From Paenibacillus hemerocallicola (GTDB taxonomy: Bacteria > Bacillota > Bacilli > Paenibacillales > NBRC-103111): DNA of 64,000 nt. Numbering within the stretch: the first letter of the stretch is position 1; each line of letters starts with the position of its first letter. A model generated the notes under the pieces. It was given only the letters and a program-made list of their open reading frames with translations, searched no databases and was not told the origin of the DNA. The position numbers and the translations under genes are program-made. Positions 19,199 through 28,011 of the stretch are shown in pieces. The DNA is taken from assembly GCF_006265175.1 (NCBI RefSeq), contig NZ_VDCQ01000002.1, positions 1-64,000 of the forward strand. The letters run 5' to 3'.

Positions 19199-20317
19199 TT
19201 ACTTGCCCGCCCTGTAAATCCGTGCCAGTCTGGCGGCGGTAGACGACCAGCCGAAACGGCTGACGACATCGCGGCGCGCCCGAAGCGCCATCGCCGACGC
19301 CGACCCGCGGTCGCGTGCCACTGCCTTGATCTGTTCGGCGAATGCTTGGGGACTCCGATAACGGGCAACGAGCCTTCCGGTCCGTCCGTGCTTGACGACC
19401 TCGCGGATTCCCCCGTTTCTCGAAGCGACGCAAGGCGTACCGGAAGCCATCGCCTCCACGTTGACGAGCCCGAAAGCTTCATGACCTTGCGATGGGCAGA
19501 CGAAGCAGTCGGCGAGCCAATACATGCTCGGCATGCGTTTGCGCGACACATAACCGAGGAAACGGACCGGGACACGGCTAGCCGCGGCCATTCGCTTCAA
19601 TCGGCTAACGTAAGCCCGCTTACCCGCGCCTCCCGCGATGTACAGCTTGGCGCTCGGAACGGAGCGGCGTACATGCTCCATAGCCTTTACGAGCACGGGC
19701 ACTCCCTTTTTCGGAACGAGCCTGCCGGCGAACAGTACGGCAAAGCTGCCCGTGGCGCCGTATGCGCTGCGCACCGCGCTCCTTTGACCCGGCGAGGGCG
19801 GCCTGAATTCGCTCAGGTCTACGCCGAGAGGCACATGCCTTACTTTGTGCTTGAGGCTCGGGAAAAGCGACCGGAGCCTGGACGCGAGCGAACGGCTGTT
19901 GGCCACGATGAGATTGGCGTGCGACAGCAGTCGGGACGCCTTGCCTATCGACGCGTTCGGGGGCGTGACGAACGTCGTGGAATGCAGGAACACGGCGATC
20001 CTCGCTCGGGGGAACCTTTTTCGAACCGTCGGCAAGAAGGAAGGCCGGTTATCGATTTGGATCCAATCGAACGTTTGGCCGCCGATCGACCGGAGGACGC
20101 TCCCGAGATAACGACCGCCCTTCCCGCCGGGAACGCGGACGATCGTCAAGCCGCCTTTCCGGGTCTCCGCCGCGTACCCCGGACTTTTTCTGCTGTATAC
20201 CTTCACCCGGTGCGCCGTCGCCATTCGCTTGGCGATTTCCGCAATGCAATGCTCGACCGATCCGCCTACTCGCGGCGGAACCGGTATTTCGCCTGGCGCG
20301 ATTATCGCTATGTTCAC
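19199..20317 (-). CDS. Glycosyltransferase family 4 protein
   Basis: 372-residue GT-B fold glycosyltransferase. The N-terminus has the glycine-rich acceptor-side loop (PRVGGSVEHCIAEIA). The C-terminal nucleotide-sugar domain contains FAGRLVPKKG and the E-x7-E motif in HEAFGLVNVEAMASGTPCV. It resembles spore-coat CotSA-type and capsule GT4 enzymes. The protein is very basic. The start is the GTG at 20317 behind AAAAGGAGTG. It is the gene next to spoIIP copy 2, about 300 bp upstream, with no partner transferase nearby. The sugar and acceptor are unknown. Confidence 0.9.
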   Translation of the reverse strand: MNIAIIAPGEIPVPPRVGGSVEHCIAEIAKRMATAHRVKVYSRKSPGYAAETRKGGLTIVRVPGGKGGRYLGSVLRSIGGQTFDWIQIDNRPSFLPTVRKRFPRARIAVFLHSTTFVTPPNASIGKASRLLSHANLIVANSRSLASRLRSLFPSLKHKVRHVPLGVDLSEFRPPSPGQRSAVRSAYGATGSFAVLFAGRLVPKKGVPVLVKAMEHVRRSVPSAKLYIAGGAGKRAYVSRLKRMAAASRVPVRFLGYVSRKRMPSMYWLADCFVCPSQGHEAFGLVNVEAMASGTPCVASRNGGIREVVKHGRTGRLVARYRSPQAFAEQIKAVARDRGSASAMALRARRDVVSRFGWSSTAARLARIYRAGK

Positions 20318-20406
20318 GATTTCACTCCTTTTCCATGATCGATTCCCCATATGCTATGCTGGCGGCGAATAAGCCGTATGGGTGACCGGCCATGCCGTCG
20401 TCCGAC

Positions 20407-20435
20407 TTGACATCCGCGGGAATTTGAAGTACATT
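20407..20435 (+). promoter_or_regulatory. Candidate sigma-A promoter of the coiled-coil protein gene
   Basis: -35 TTGACA (20407-20412) and -10 TACATT (20430-20435) with a 17-base spacer. Transcripts would start about 30 bases before a strong hairpin. Confidence 0.6.
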
Positions 20436-20470
20436 TTACGGTAATCATCCAAATCAGGTTGCGACGACGG

Positions 20471-20521
20471 AAGCACCGGTCGGCCAAGGCAGTAATTCGC
20501 CTTGCCCGCCGGTGCTTTTTT
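20471..20521 (+). terminator. Strong terminator in the leader of the coiled-coil protein gene
   Basis: The arms AGCACCGG...GCCAAGGC and GCCTTGCC...CCGGTGCT form a long stem with an eight-base loop, followed by six T. It ends only about 33 bases before the start codon of the downstream gene and lies after a good promoter, so it may act as an attenuator or end a small leader RNA. Confidence 0.8.
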
Positions 20522-20554
20522 GTCTTACATATGCAGCAGAAAGGGGGGAAGAAG

Positions 20555-21370
20555 ATGAATTCGATTCGCGCAGTAGCCGCAGCCGTATGTGCTATACTGA
20601 TTGCCGCTTGTCTGTCGGTTACGGCCGCGGCCGCCTCTTACGAGTTGTCGGCCGCGCAAAAATCCGGCTTCGATAAGCTGGCCGGGTCCGACCCTTCGCT
20701 CGAATCCCAGCTGAACTCGCAGTATGCCGAGTTGATCGGACTGCAGCAGCAGGAGAAAACCTGGGATGCGCGGACAAAAGCGCTGAGCGGCGAAAACGAT
20801 GCGGCGCTTGCCGACTTGCGTCGGGAAATCGCGGCTATCGACTCCGTCGCGTTGGCCAAGCTGAAAACGGACGTCGAGCAGACCAAAGAGCGTTACAAGC
20901 CTCTGCTGGAATCGTACACTGCTCTGAACAAGCAAATAACGGCGGCAAAATCACTGCCGGGCAAAGAGCTCGTCTCGTTTTTGCGGATGCGCGCAGACGC
21001 CATGAAAATAATGGTGCAGCTGGCCAAACACGACATCAAATTGAAGGAAGCCGCTTACCGGGCGGCCAAGGACAGCGCTTCGCTCAAACAGAAGAAAGTC
21101 CGCGCAGCGATGGCGGACATCGAGCCGGTCGAAACGACGATCAAATCGGAGAAAAGCTCGGCCGCAAGCGCCAAAAAGCAATTCTCCGAAAATTGGAAAG
21201 CATTCACGCCGCTTATCAAAAAAGGGGATCCTTACAGCTTATCCGCCGCCCTGACGGCTGTTCTGTCCGACCTCCGGCAGATCGTCGGGCATAAGCAGAA
21301 CGTATATGGCTTGGAGAATCGGATCGGCGACATACTGGCCTCGGCAAAAACGCGGTTGCCGACAAATTGA
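20555..21370 (+). CDS. Secreted coiled-coil protein of unknown function
   Basis: 271-residue protein with a cleavable signal peptide (AVCAILIAACLSVTAAAAS, cleavage near residue 27). The rest is almost entirely helical and rich in Ala, Lys and Glu, with heptad-like patterns (about residues 60-200). No catalytic motif is visible. The cysteine in the signal region is not in a lipobox context I would trust. The ATG follows AAGGGGGGAAG at good spacing; the longer frame runs through the leader hairpin and is rejected. The function is unknown; an envelope-associated structural role is an inference. It is expressed from its own promoter behind a hairpin. Confidence 0.75.
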   Translation: MNSIRAVAAAVCAILIAACLSVTAAAASYELSAAQKSGFDKLAGSDPSLESQLNSQYAELIGLQQQEKTWDARTKALSGENDAALADLRREIAAIDSVALAKLKTDVEQTKERYKPLLESYTALNKQITAAKSLPGKELVSFLRMRADAMKIMVQLAKHDIKLKEAAYRAAKDSASLKQKKVRAAMADIEPVETTIKSEKSSAASAKKQFSENWKAFTPLIKKGDPYSLSAALTAVLSDLRQIVGHKQNVYGLENRIGDILASAKTRLPTN

Positions 21371-21444
21371 GGGCATTGCGGTACCTGCATAATGAAACTG
21401 ATGTCGGCCGATAATTACCGGGCGTCACAAAGAGCAGAGTAGAG

Positions 21445-21472
21445 AAACTCCCTCCCCGATTCGGGGAGGGAG
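21445..21472 (-). terminator. Terminator between convergent genes at 21.4 kb
   Basis: A perfect 10-bp stem CTCCCTCCCC / GGGGAGGGAG with a five-base loop. On the minus strand it is followed by TTTCTCT, so it should mainly terminate the deacetylase-like gene. Confidence 0.75.
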
Positions 21473-21477
21473 CATGA

Positions 21478-22278
21478 TCAAGGAATATTAGTCTTCGGCA
21501 CCATCTCGGATAAACGCACGAACAATATATCGCTTGGCATGGCGGGCGCCGCCTGATGGAGCACCGCGGCCGTTTTTTTGCCCGGAATGCCGACATGTCC
21601 GATCGCGATACACGTTTGCTGCTCGGTTGCCTGCTTGCGGATCAATTCGAATTGCCTCGAGATATGGGCCGTACTCGCGACGTCGTCCAAAAAAATTTGG
21701 TTTTGCAATACCGGCACTTCCAGCTCCGAGCCGACCCGGGACACGACGCTGCGGTAATTCGTTTTGCTGTCGAGAAAAAAAAGTCCCCGCTTCTTGCAGA
21801 CTTGCAGCACGATACGCATCACTCTCTCGTCTGCCGTCGCTTTCGAGCCCATATGATTGTTCACCCCGACCGCAAAAGGCACTTCGTCGATCGCGGCCTC
21901 GACCCTGCGGCGTATTTCATCGTCGGCGAGGTCGGTCATGATCGCCCCCGGCCCGAGCCAACTCCGCCTGCCTCGAAGCGGCTCCATCGGCAAGTGGACA
22001 ATAACGTCGTGACCGACGCGGTGAGCCCACTCCGCATCCCGCTTTGTCGTTGGCAGGAACGGCATGACAGCGACCGTCAGCCGAACCGGGGAAGCCATGA
22101 TTTCCTCCGTTCCCGCCATATTATTGCCGAGATCGTCGATGACGATGGCTATCCGTTTCGCGTCGGCCGCAGCCCCCGCCTTTGCAGCCGATCCGACATC
22201 CGCGGAAATCGCGGTCAATGCCGCGAGACAACCAAGCGACACGGCCAGCTTTAGCCAAGCCCGAGAAATCAATTGCAT
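21478..22278 (-). CDS. Divergent polysaccharide deacetylase (YibQ family)
   Basis: 266-residue secreted protein. A signal peptide (about residues 1-33) precedes the family core: IAIVIDDLGNNMAG, LTVAVMPFLP, HDVIVHLPMEP, VGVNNHMGSKATADERVM, GLFFLDSKT and CIAIGHVG. These are the landmarks of the divergent polysaccharide deacetylase family, which has the NodB-like barrel with D-D and H residues. The substrate is unknown, probably cell-wall or spore glycans. The ATG at 22278 is preferred because AAAGGAG lies ten bases upstream; an earlier ATG at 22317 overlaps the preceding stop region and could allow translational coupling. It is likely co-transcribed with the 22.3-23.5 kb gene. Confidence 0.88.
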   Translation of the reverse strand: MQLISRAWLKLAVSLGCLAALTAISADVGSAAKAGAAADAKRIAIVIDDLGNNMAGTEEIMASPVRLTVAVMPFLPTTKRDAEWAHRVGHDVIVHLPMEPLRGRRSWLGPGAIMTDLADDEIRRRVEAAIDEVPFAVGVNNHMGSKATADERVMRIVLQVCKKRGLFFLDSKTNYRSVVSRVGSELEVPVLQNQIFLDDVASTAHISRQFELIRKQATEQQTCIAIGHVGIPGKKTAAVLHQAAPAMPSDILFVRLSEMVPKTNIP

Positions 22279-22319
22279 TGTAATCGCTCCTTTCGCGGTG
22301 ACGATCTGTTCTGTCATCG

Positions 22320-23468
22320 TTACTTCCCGGATTCGGCCCCTGACAATACCCAAGGCGAATGCGCCGTCTCCCTGACGAAATCCAAGCGGAACGTTTCTTC
22401 GCGCATGCCTCCGCCCCGACCGTCCAGCGTCACCTTTACCGGAATTTGGGCGGTTACGGAGTCCGGATCGACCGTGCGAGGCTTTATCGGCGCGATCCTT
22501 GCGCCTTCAACGGTGAGAAGCAATTTTTCAAACTGCGCCTGAGTCGGTATGGGAGCTCCCCGGAGGGCGGCCTGAAGGAGCGCTTTATCCTGCTGGCGGA
22601 GCGCTTCGAATAAAGTTTCCGCTATTTGCTCGGGAGAAAACCCGCTGACCGCAGCATCGAGCTTCCCGGCCGCTTTATGAACCATCAGCTGATGGGCCAG
22701 ATCGACCTGACCGGAGCGGTGCGTAGAGCTTCCGAGAAAATGGATGCAGAAATGGCCTGAGAAGCCGTTATCCGGTATGCCGTCCCCGCCATGCGGCATA
22801 CCGTGCATCGAGGCCGCGATCGGCTTCCCGTCCGATAAAACAAGGATGGCCCGTCTTTTCCAGCTCCACGCCCCTCCGTATATTTGCCTCATTACGGCCG
22901 TATCGTTTTTCGTCAGCGGCTGTACGTCCGCATGATGGCTTCCGGCCCGCCGCTGCGCCTGAAACGATAGTCCCGTTTCCAGATCGACCACGGTAAGCTT
23001 GCTTTTCAAGGGCAACCGTCCTTTGGCCACCTCCCAATCGAGCATATCGCCGTAATGCTGCGTACGCAGCTTGCCGGCGTACTTCAGCCACTGCTTGCGA
23101 ATTTTCGCGGATAGCGCAAACGAGCGGTTCGTACCCGATTCGACGAGCACCCCGTCCTCTCTCATCGCAAACGTTCGTCTTCCGTCGCCCTCCGCAATCT
23201 CCATGTAGACATCGGTGTAAGGAATCGAGGGGGCTGAAGACTGTTCCTCTGCCGCAACGGCCGCTTTCCAAGCTTTCTCCCAATCATTGCGCGCAATGGA
23301 TACGCTCGTGGCATGCGGCGCTTCCGGGCTAACCTTGACGGCAATCGTAAACTGAACGGATTCGTCGCCGCGAGTTTCGGCTTTCGCAACCGGACTTCCC
23401 ATCAGTAGGAGGCCCAATAAAATACAAACGGCCGCAATGGGCCGGACGATGCCTCGGAACCGTCTCAT
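22320..23468 (-). CDS. Secreted protein of unknown function with an HFCIHF motif
   Basis: 382-residue exported protein. The signal peptide spans about residues 1-30 (VCILLGLLLMGSPVAKAE). The central region (about 180-290) has a conserved-looking block: SHHADVQPLTKNDTAVMRQ, GGAWSWKRRAILVL, ASMHGMPHGGDGIPDN, GHFCIHFLGSSTH. The clustered histidines and a single cysteine suggest a catalytic or metal site, loosely recalling L,D-transpeptidase His/Cys geometry, but I cannot assign a family. The start is the ATG at 23468, eight bases after GGAGG. The next gene begins almost at its stop, so the two probably act in the same envelope process. Confidence 0.75.
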   Translation of the reverse strand: MRRFRGIVRPIAAVCILLGLLLMGSPVAKAETRGDESVQFTIAVKVSPEAPHATSVSIARNDWEKAWKAAVAAEEQSSAPSIPYTDVYMEIAEGDGRRTFAMREDGVLVESGTNRSFALSAKIRKQWLKYAGKLRTQHYGDMLDWEVAKGRLPLKSKLTVVDLETGLSFQAQRRAGSHHADVQPLTKNDTAVMRQIYGGAWSWKRRAILVLSDGKPIAASMHGMPHGGDGIPDNGFSGHFCIHFLGSSTHRSGQVDLAHQLMVHKAAGKLDAAVSGFSPEQIAETLFEALRQQDKALLQAALRGAPIPTQAQFEKLLLTVEGARIAPIKPRTVDPDSVTAQIPVKVTLDGRGGGMREETFRLDFVRETAHSPWVLSGAESGK

Positions 23469-23548
23469 GAGCAAGCCTCCATCCATTATTGTTCCCTACT
23501 CATTGTTTGCATGATCAGTTAAAATATGTGGCGGTATTCCATGCAAAT

Positions 23549-23575
23549 AAGCCAACCCGGTAGGAGGTTGGCTTT
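23549..23575 (-). terminator. Hairpin after the ABC transporter operon
   Basis: AAGCCAACC / GGTTGGCTT, nine base pairs with a nine-base loop, about 60 bp past the permease stop. The T-run on the minus strand is weak (ATTTGC), so it may be a modest terminator. Confidence 0.55.
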
Positions 23576-23631
23576 GCATCATGTACATATTATGTTGCTG
23601 TGTCGGATTTGCAAGCGAAGATCGTTTCCGA

Positions 23632-24462
23632 TTAACCTTTCAGACCCGTCGATGCAATCCCCTGAACGAAATGCCGCTGGGCGAACAGGAACACGATCAT
23701 GACCGGCAGAACGGTAATAACGGATCCCGCCATTATGAGCGTCATTTTATTGTCGACTTCATTTTTCAGAAACAGCAGTCCGAGCGGCAGCGTATACAGT
23801 TTTTTGTCCTGCAAATAAATGAGCGGCTCGAGCGTCCCGTTCCATGAACTGATGAAGGTGAATACGGCCAAAGCGGACAATGCCGGGGTCGTCAGCGGCA
23901 AATATACTTTATAGAATATTTTCCAAGGATTCGCTCCATCCACCCATGCCGCATCGTACAGCTCTTTTGGAAGCGTTTTGAAAAATTGGTGGAGCAGGAA
24001 AATGCCGAAGGCCGTGCCGAGGAAGCTTCGCAAAATGAGCGGGTAATACGAATTGAGCATATCGAGCTCTTTCCAAATAAAGTACGTCGGAATCATCGTC
24101 ACCTGGGAGGGCAGCATCATCGTGCCGAGCATGGCCATAAAGATGAGATTGCGTCCGCGGAATTCGAAGAAAGCGAGCCCGTACGCGACAATCGCGCAAG
24201 AAGCGACCGTTCCTATAAGATCAAGCGCGGTGACGAACAAGCTGTTCATCGAGTATCGGACGAAGTTGACCTCGATCCATACTTTGGCATAGTTGCTCCA
24301 CATGACCGGATCGGGAAACAGCTTCGGCGGCAGTGTCAGCTCATCCCCCGGCTTCATGAGCGACGTCGATATCATTTGATAAAATGGCACGAGCATCAGC
24401 AGCGCACCGACGGTCAGAACGACGTAGGCGGCCCACTGCAAGCCACGCGACGGTTTATTCAT
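23632..24462 (-). CDS. Carbohydrate ABC transporter permease (MalG type)
   Basis: 276-residue inner-membrane subunit with six predicted membrane segments. The cytoplasmic EAA loop that contacts the ATPase is present (ELYDAAWVDGANPWKIFYKV). The N-terminus (ALLMLVPFYQMISTSLM) and C-terminal RHFVQGIASTGLKG are typical of MalG-type sugar permeases. It overlaps the preceding permease gene by 8 bp, showing translational coupling. No ATPase is encoded here; such systems in Firmicutes often share an MsmX-like ATPase encoded elsewhere. The substrate is probably an oligosaccharide. Confidence 0.95.
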   Translation of the reverse strand: MNKPSRGLQWAAYVVLTVGALLMLVPFYQMISTSLMKPGDELTLPPKLFPDPVMWSNYAKVWIEVNFVRYSMNSLFVTALDLIGTVASCAIVAYGLAFFEFRGRNLIFMAMLGTMMLPSQVTMIPTYFIWKELDMLNSYYPLILRSFLGTAFGIFLLHQFFKTLPKELYDAAWVDGANPWKIFYKVYLPLTTPALSALAVFTFISSWNGTLEPLIYLQDKKLYTLPLGLLFLKNEVDNKMTLIMAGSVITVLPVMIVFLFAQRHFVQGIASTGLKG

Positions 24463-25333
24463 AGTGGACCCACCTCTTCTCCATCTTTTTCTGGAACAAG
24501 GTTACGAGCAGAATTACCGCGAACAGTCCCCACGACCATGCCGAAGCCGTGCCCATCTTGGCATTCAGGAACGCATCCCGATAAATCAATATGTTCGGCA
24601 CCATGTTACGGTCGTGGACGGCGTTGATGTCGCCCAGCATGACGAGGAATACGTCGAACGCGTGAAAGGCCGAAATCGTTGATAAAATCATAACCATATA
24701 CACCATCGGCGAGACGATCGGAATCGTAATTTTCGTAAAAAACGTCCAACCGTTCGCCCCGTCCATTTTGGCCGCTTCGATCGTATCCTTCGAGATGCTT
24801 TGCATGCCCGCCAGCAGCATCACCATCGAATAGCCGGCGCCCTTCCATACGTTGACCGCCGCGATCGAGCCGATCACAAGCCACCATTTGTCGCTGGTGA
24901 CCCATTTGACCGAATCGAGCCCTATGCTGTTCAACACCCAATTCAGGATGCCGAATTCGCTGTTGTAGATCCACAGCCAGATTAGGCCGCCCGCTACCCA
25001 AGGCGTTATTACCGGTAGAAAGTAAATCATCCGGAACAACGATTTCCCGCGGATTTGCTGATTGAGCAAGTAGGCGAGCACCAGCGCCGCGATGGTCTGG
25101 ATCGGCACGAACAGCAGCGCGAAATAAAAGACGTTGCGCAGCGACAGCCAGAACACGTTGTTTTGAAACATTTGAATCCAGTTTTTCAAGCCTACCCAGG
25201 CGGGCGGATTGAACAAATCCCATTTCGTAAACGTCAAGTAAAACGAAAATACGAACGGGAATACGAAAAACACGACCAACTGCAAAAGAAACGGGAGGGT
25301 GAAGCAAAAGCCCCACCAGCCTTGTTTACGCAT
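24455..25333 (-). CDS. Carbohydrate ABC transporter permease (MalF type)
   Basis: 292-residue partner permease with about six membrane segments and an EAA loop (TIEAAKMDGANGWTFFTKIT). The first segment (FCFTLPFLLQLVVFFVFPFV) is typical of UgpA/MalF-like subunits of Firmicutes, which lack the long periplasmic loop of enteric MalF. It sits 25 bp after the binding-protein gene and overlaps the next permease, so the three genes form one operon under the neighbouring LacI regulator. Confidence 0.95.
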   Translation of the reverse strand: MRKQGWWGFCFTLPFLLQLVVFFVFPFVFSFYLTFTKWDLFNPPAWVGLKNWIQMFQNNVFWLSLRNVFYFALLFVPIQTIAALVLAYLLNQQIRGKSLFRMIYFLPVITPWVAGGLIWLWIYNSEFGILNWVLNSIGLDSVKWVTSDKWWLVIGSIAAVNVWKGAGYSMVMLLAGMQSISKDTIEAAKMDGANGWTFFTKITIPIVSPMVYMVMILSTISAFHAFDVFLVMLGDINAVHDRNMVPNILIYRDAFLNAKMGTASAWSWGLFAVILLVTLFQKKMEKRWVHYE

Positions 25334-25358
25334 CGGAACACCTCATCCGGCCCACTGT

Positions 25359-26675
25359 TTATTTGTCGTCGTCCAATATCGCCTGCACCTTCTGGTGAAT
25401 TTCCTTCACTCCGTCGGCGGCCGATTTTTTGCCGTCCAAAATGTCGTTCAAGATCGGGGTTGCCGCCGCACGCCATTCGTTCCAGGTCGGATTCTCGTCC
25501 AGCGTACCGGCCGCTTCCTCGGTCCCTTTCGTGAACGCCTTTTTGTTGAGCGGCTTCGTCGTCTGCTTCTCCAGCGCCTCGAGCGTCGTTTTCTTGACCG
25601 GCAAGCTGGCACCGCTTTCGGCTACGAACGTTTGCGCTTCGTCGCTCAAATAATATTGAAGGAACGTCCAAGCGGCCTCTTTGGCATCCGGCTTAGCCTT
25701 CGAATAGATGAGCCACTGATTGACTACGATCGGTACGAACCGTTTGCCCGTTAAACCGATCGGCATTTTGACGACGTCCCAGTCCAAATCCGGTTTATTT
25801 TTGAGCAGGCTGACCTGCTGGGACGATTGCAGAAAGGTCATTGCCGTCTTGCCTTCCTCGAAATATTTCATGCTCGTCTGCTGCTCCCGGGTCGGGCTGA
25901 TTTTATCTTTGTTAATCGTATCCGCCCACTTCTGCAGCCCTTCGATCGTCTTGGGATCGGTAAACAACGACTTGCCGGTCGCCGGATCGATAGCCGAGCC
26001 CCCGCTTGATTTGATCCAAGGAATCCAGCCGAGCGTAATGCTTGCAGCCGTATTGAATCCGAACAGATCGGTTTTTCCGTCGCCATTCGTATCCTTCGTC
26101 AGCTTTTTCGCCGCATCGATCAAGTCCTGATACGTCCAGTTGTCGGTCGGAACCGGGACGTTGTTTTCTTGGAAAAGCTTCTTGTTGTAGGCAAGCGCGC
26201 TAGAATTTACTCCGTGGGGTATGCCGTAAATTTTCCCGTCCGGCCCTTTGGCGGCCGTAAGGGCCTCGATGTAATCCGCCGTCTTCAGATCCCGCTTGAT
26301 ATAGGGCTCCAGGTTTTCCGCCACGCCGCGCTTGCCGTAGCCGAGTATGACCGCGTTTTCCTGGAACCAAATATCGGGCGGATTGTTGCCTGCGATATTC
26401 GTGACGATTTTTTTCGTAAAATCGGCCCAAGGCGACTCGTCGATTTCCAGCTTGATATGAGGATACTTCGCTTTGAAGCCGTCGATAATTTTCTTGTTCG
26501 TAATGTCATAGCTGCCCGGCAATCCGATTTTGAGCGTCACTTCCTTCGGCTGAGCGGGTGTCGAACCGCCCGAAGCAGCATTGCCATTTTTACCGGATTC
26601 GCCGCCCGTTCCGCAAGCAGACAGCGTAAGCGCTGCCGCAATCGACAAAACAACCACCTTTTGTTTCCCTTTCAT
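25359..26675 (-). CDS. Sugar-binding lipoprotein of the ABC transporter
   Basis: 438-residue family 1 extracellular solute-binding protein. The lipobox LTLSACG puts the lipidated cysteine at residue 21, followed by a Gly/Ser-rich tether. Typical features are the EESPWADFTKK-like strand (here DESPWADFTKK), IPHGVNSSALAYNKKLF and the KPDAKEAAWTFLQYYLSDEA segment. It delivers a sugar to the two downstream permeases. Two operator-like palindromes upstream (26765 and 26863) suggest control by the LacI protein encoded next. Confidence 0.95.
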   Translation of the reverse strand: MKGKQKVVVLSIAAALTLSACGTGGESGKNGNAASGGSTPAQPKEVTLKIGLPGSYDITNKKIIDGFKAKYPHIKLEIDESPWADFTKKIVTNIAGNNPPDIWFQENAVILGYGKRGVAENLEPYIKRDLKTADYIEALTAAKGPDGKIYGIPHGVNSSALAYNKKLFQENNVPVPTDNWTYQDLIDAAKKLTKDTNGDGKTDLFGFNTAASITLGWIPWIKSSGGSAIDPATGKSLFTDPKTIEGLQKWADTINKDKISPTREQQTSMKYFEEGKTAMTFLQSSQQVSLLKNKPDLDWDVVKMPIGLTGKRFVPIVVNQWLIYSKAKPDAKEAAWTFLQYYLSDEAQTFVAESGASLPVKKTTLEALEKQTTKPLNKKAFTKGTEEAAGTLDENPTWNEWRAAATPILNDILDGKKSAADGVKEIHQKVQAILDDDK

Positions 26676-26764
26676 GAGTAAAACCTCCCTTTTCGTAATA
26701 AAAGTTGAGAAGCTGGCTTATGAAACACGGTTTCTTCTTGTATTAAAAGGTCTCATGATGTTTT

Positions 26765-26782
26765 AAGTTACACGTGTTCTAA
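26765..26782. promoter_or_regulatory. LacI-type operator, site 1
   Basis: AAGTTACACGTGTTCTAA, centred on the palindrome ACACGTGT. It shares TTACACGTGTTC with the site in front of the lacI-family gene. It lies about 90 bp upstream of the sugar-binding protein start. Confidence 0.7.
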
Positions 26783-26862
26783 ATTGATGGACTATCCCTC
26801 TTGAAATTTGGCTTAAAACCCGCTATCGATTTCACATTTGACTGACAAGTCAAATTCATGAT

Positions 26863-26876
26863 ATTACACGTTTTCG
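26863..26876. promoter_or_regulatory. LacI-type operator, site 2
   Basis: ATTACACGTTTTCG differs by one base from the site at 27944. It lies between the regulator gene's 3' end and the transporter operon; two spaced sites would allow looping. Confidence 0.6.
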
Positions 26877-26918
26877 TAACGGGCAAGCTTTTTTTCTATA
26901 GCCTTTCGGGCCTTTAGG

Positions 26919-27893
26919 TCAAAGCCGGTTAACCGATTTACGGATACGCATCTCGCAGCCGATCTCCACATCCGCCCATTTCCCCTCGCCTCTCCCGTCA
27001 ACGCCGGTCAAGATGTCCAGTGCGGCTGAAGCCAGTTTCACTATCGACGGCCCGACCGTAGTAAGAGGAACGTCCATCCGCTCCATTTCCGGAATATCGT
27101 CGTATACGACGAGAGAATAATCGTGCGGGATCCGGATTTTCCGTTTGCGGAACAGCTGGAGCAGCTCGAACGCGTACGTCTGGCTGTCGACTACGAAAGC
27201 GGTCGGCCGGTCCGGGCTTTCCAGCAGCGCGGCCATTTTTTCCTCTGTCACGGCATCCCCGGCCTCGATCTGCACGAAGTAATGCTCGTGATAATCCAGC
27301 CTATGCTCCAGCAATCCTTGCGTAAAGCCGGTCAATTTGTCCGAGCGGTTGCCGATAAACGTAATTTTGCGATGGCCTTGCCCGGCCAAATAACGAACGG
27401 CTTCATAGGACGCGTCTTTCCGGTTCACGCCGATATAGTGCGTCTCTTCCATTCTTCCGCCGCCCATCAGCAGCATATTTCCGTGAAACTGCTCCCGCTG
27501 TTTGATGAATTCGACGGATGGGAGCCAGCCTGGAGCGCACCAGAACACGATCTCGTCGACGAAATGCTCATTGAAAATGCGCAGCGCGTCCGGCGGTTCC
27601 GCAAGCGACATGATGACGTCAATTCCCCGGGAAGCGGCTTCCTTCTGAATTTGCAGGCCGAGATGGTAAAAAAACAAGCCTTCCAATTTGGGCCATATGA
27701 GTCCGATCGAATTCGTTCTCCGGTCGACCAGTCTTTTGGCCGCCAGATTGGGAACGTAATTCAGCCGTTCGGCGATGGCCACGATTTTTTTGCGGATGTC
27801 AACGCTGACCCCCGGGGCGCCGTTCAACGCCTTCGAAACCGTCGGATGGCTGACGCCGGCTTCCCTGGCAATATCTTTTATCGTCACTTTCAT
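26919..27893 (-). CDS. LacI family transcriptional regulator
   Basis: 324-residue repressor. The helix-turn-helix is VTIKDIAREAGVSHPTVSKA (about residues 2-21) with the hinge helix region LNYVPNLAAKRLV. The periplasmic-binding-protein-like effector domain follows (SIGLIWPKLEG to the C-terminus). The start at 27893 fits the family N-terminus and has AAAGGAAG upstream; an upstream in-frame start adds 14 residues and is less likely. It is followed on the same strand by the transporter operon. A matching palindrome about 50 bp upstream suggests autoregulation. Confidence 0.95.
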   Translation of the reverse strand: MKVTIKDIAREAGVSHPTVSKALNGAPGVSVDIRKKIVAIAERLNYVPNLAAKRLVDRRTNSIGLIWPKLEGLFFYHLGLQIQKEAASRGIDVIMSLAEPPDALRIFNEHFVDEIVFWCAPGWLPSVEFIKQREQFHGNMLLMGGGRMEETHYIGVNRKDASYEAVRYLAGQGHRKITFIGNRSDKLTGFTQGLLEHRLDYHEHYFVQIEAGDAVTEEKMAALLESPDRPTAFVVDSQTYAFELLQLFRKRKIRIPHDYSLVVYDDIPEMERMDVPLTTVGPSIVKLASAALDILTGVDGRGEGKWADVEIGCEMRIRKSVNRL

Positions 27894-27943
27894 CGGGTCG
27901 GGATCTTCCTTTCCGAGCTTTCGGGTTCGCTCCAAACTATTAT

Positions 27944-27957
27944 ATTACACGTGTTCG
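27944..27957. promoter_or_regulatory. LacI-type operator, site 3
   Basis: ATTACACGTGTTCG, containing the palindrome ACACGTGT, about 50 bp upstream of the regulator start. With sites 1 and 2 it defines a local regulon. Confidence 0.7.
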
Positions 27958-28011
27958 CAAAAGTTAAGAGCGAACGCGAAAATCCCGGTCGGCTCCTTTG
28001 AATACTGTTTC

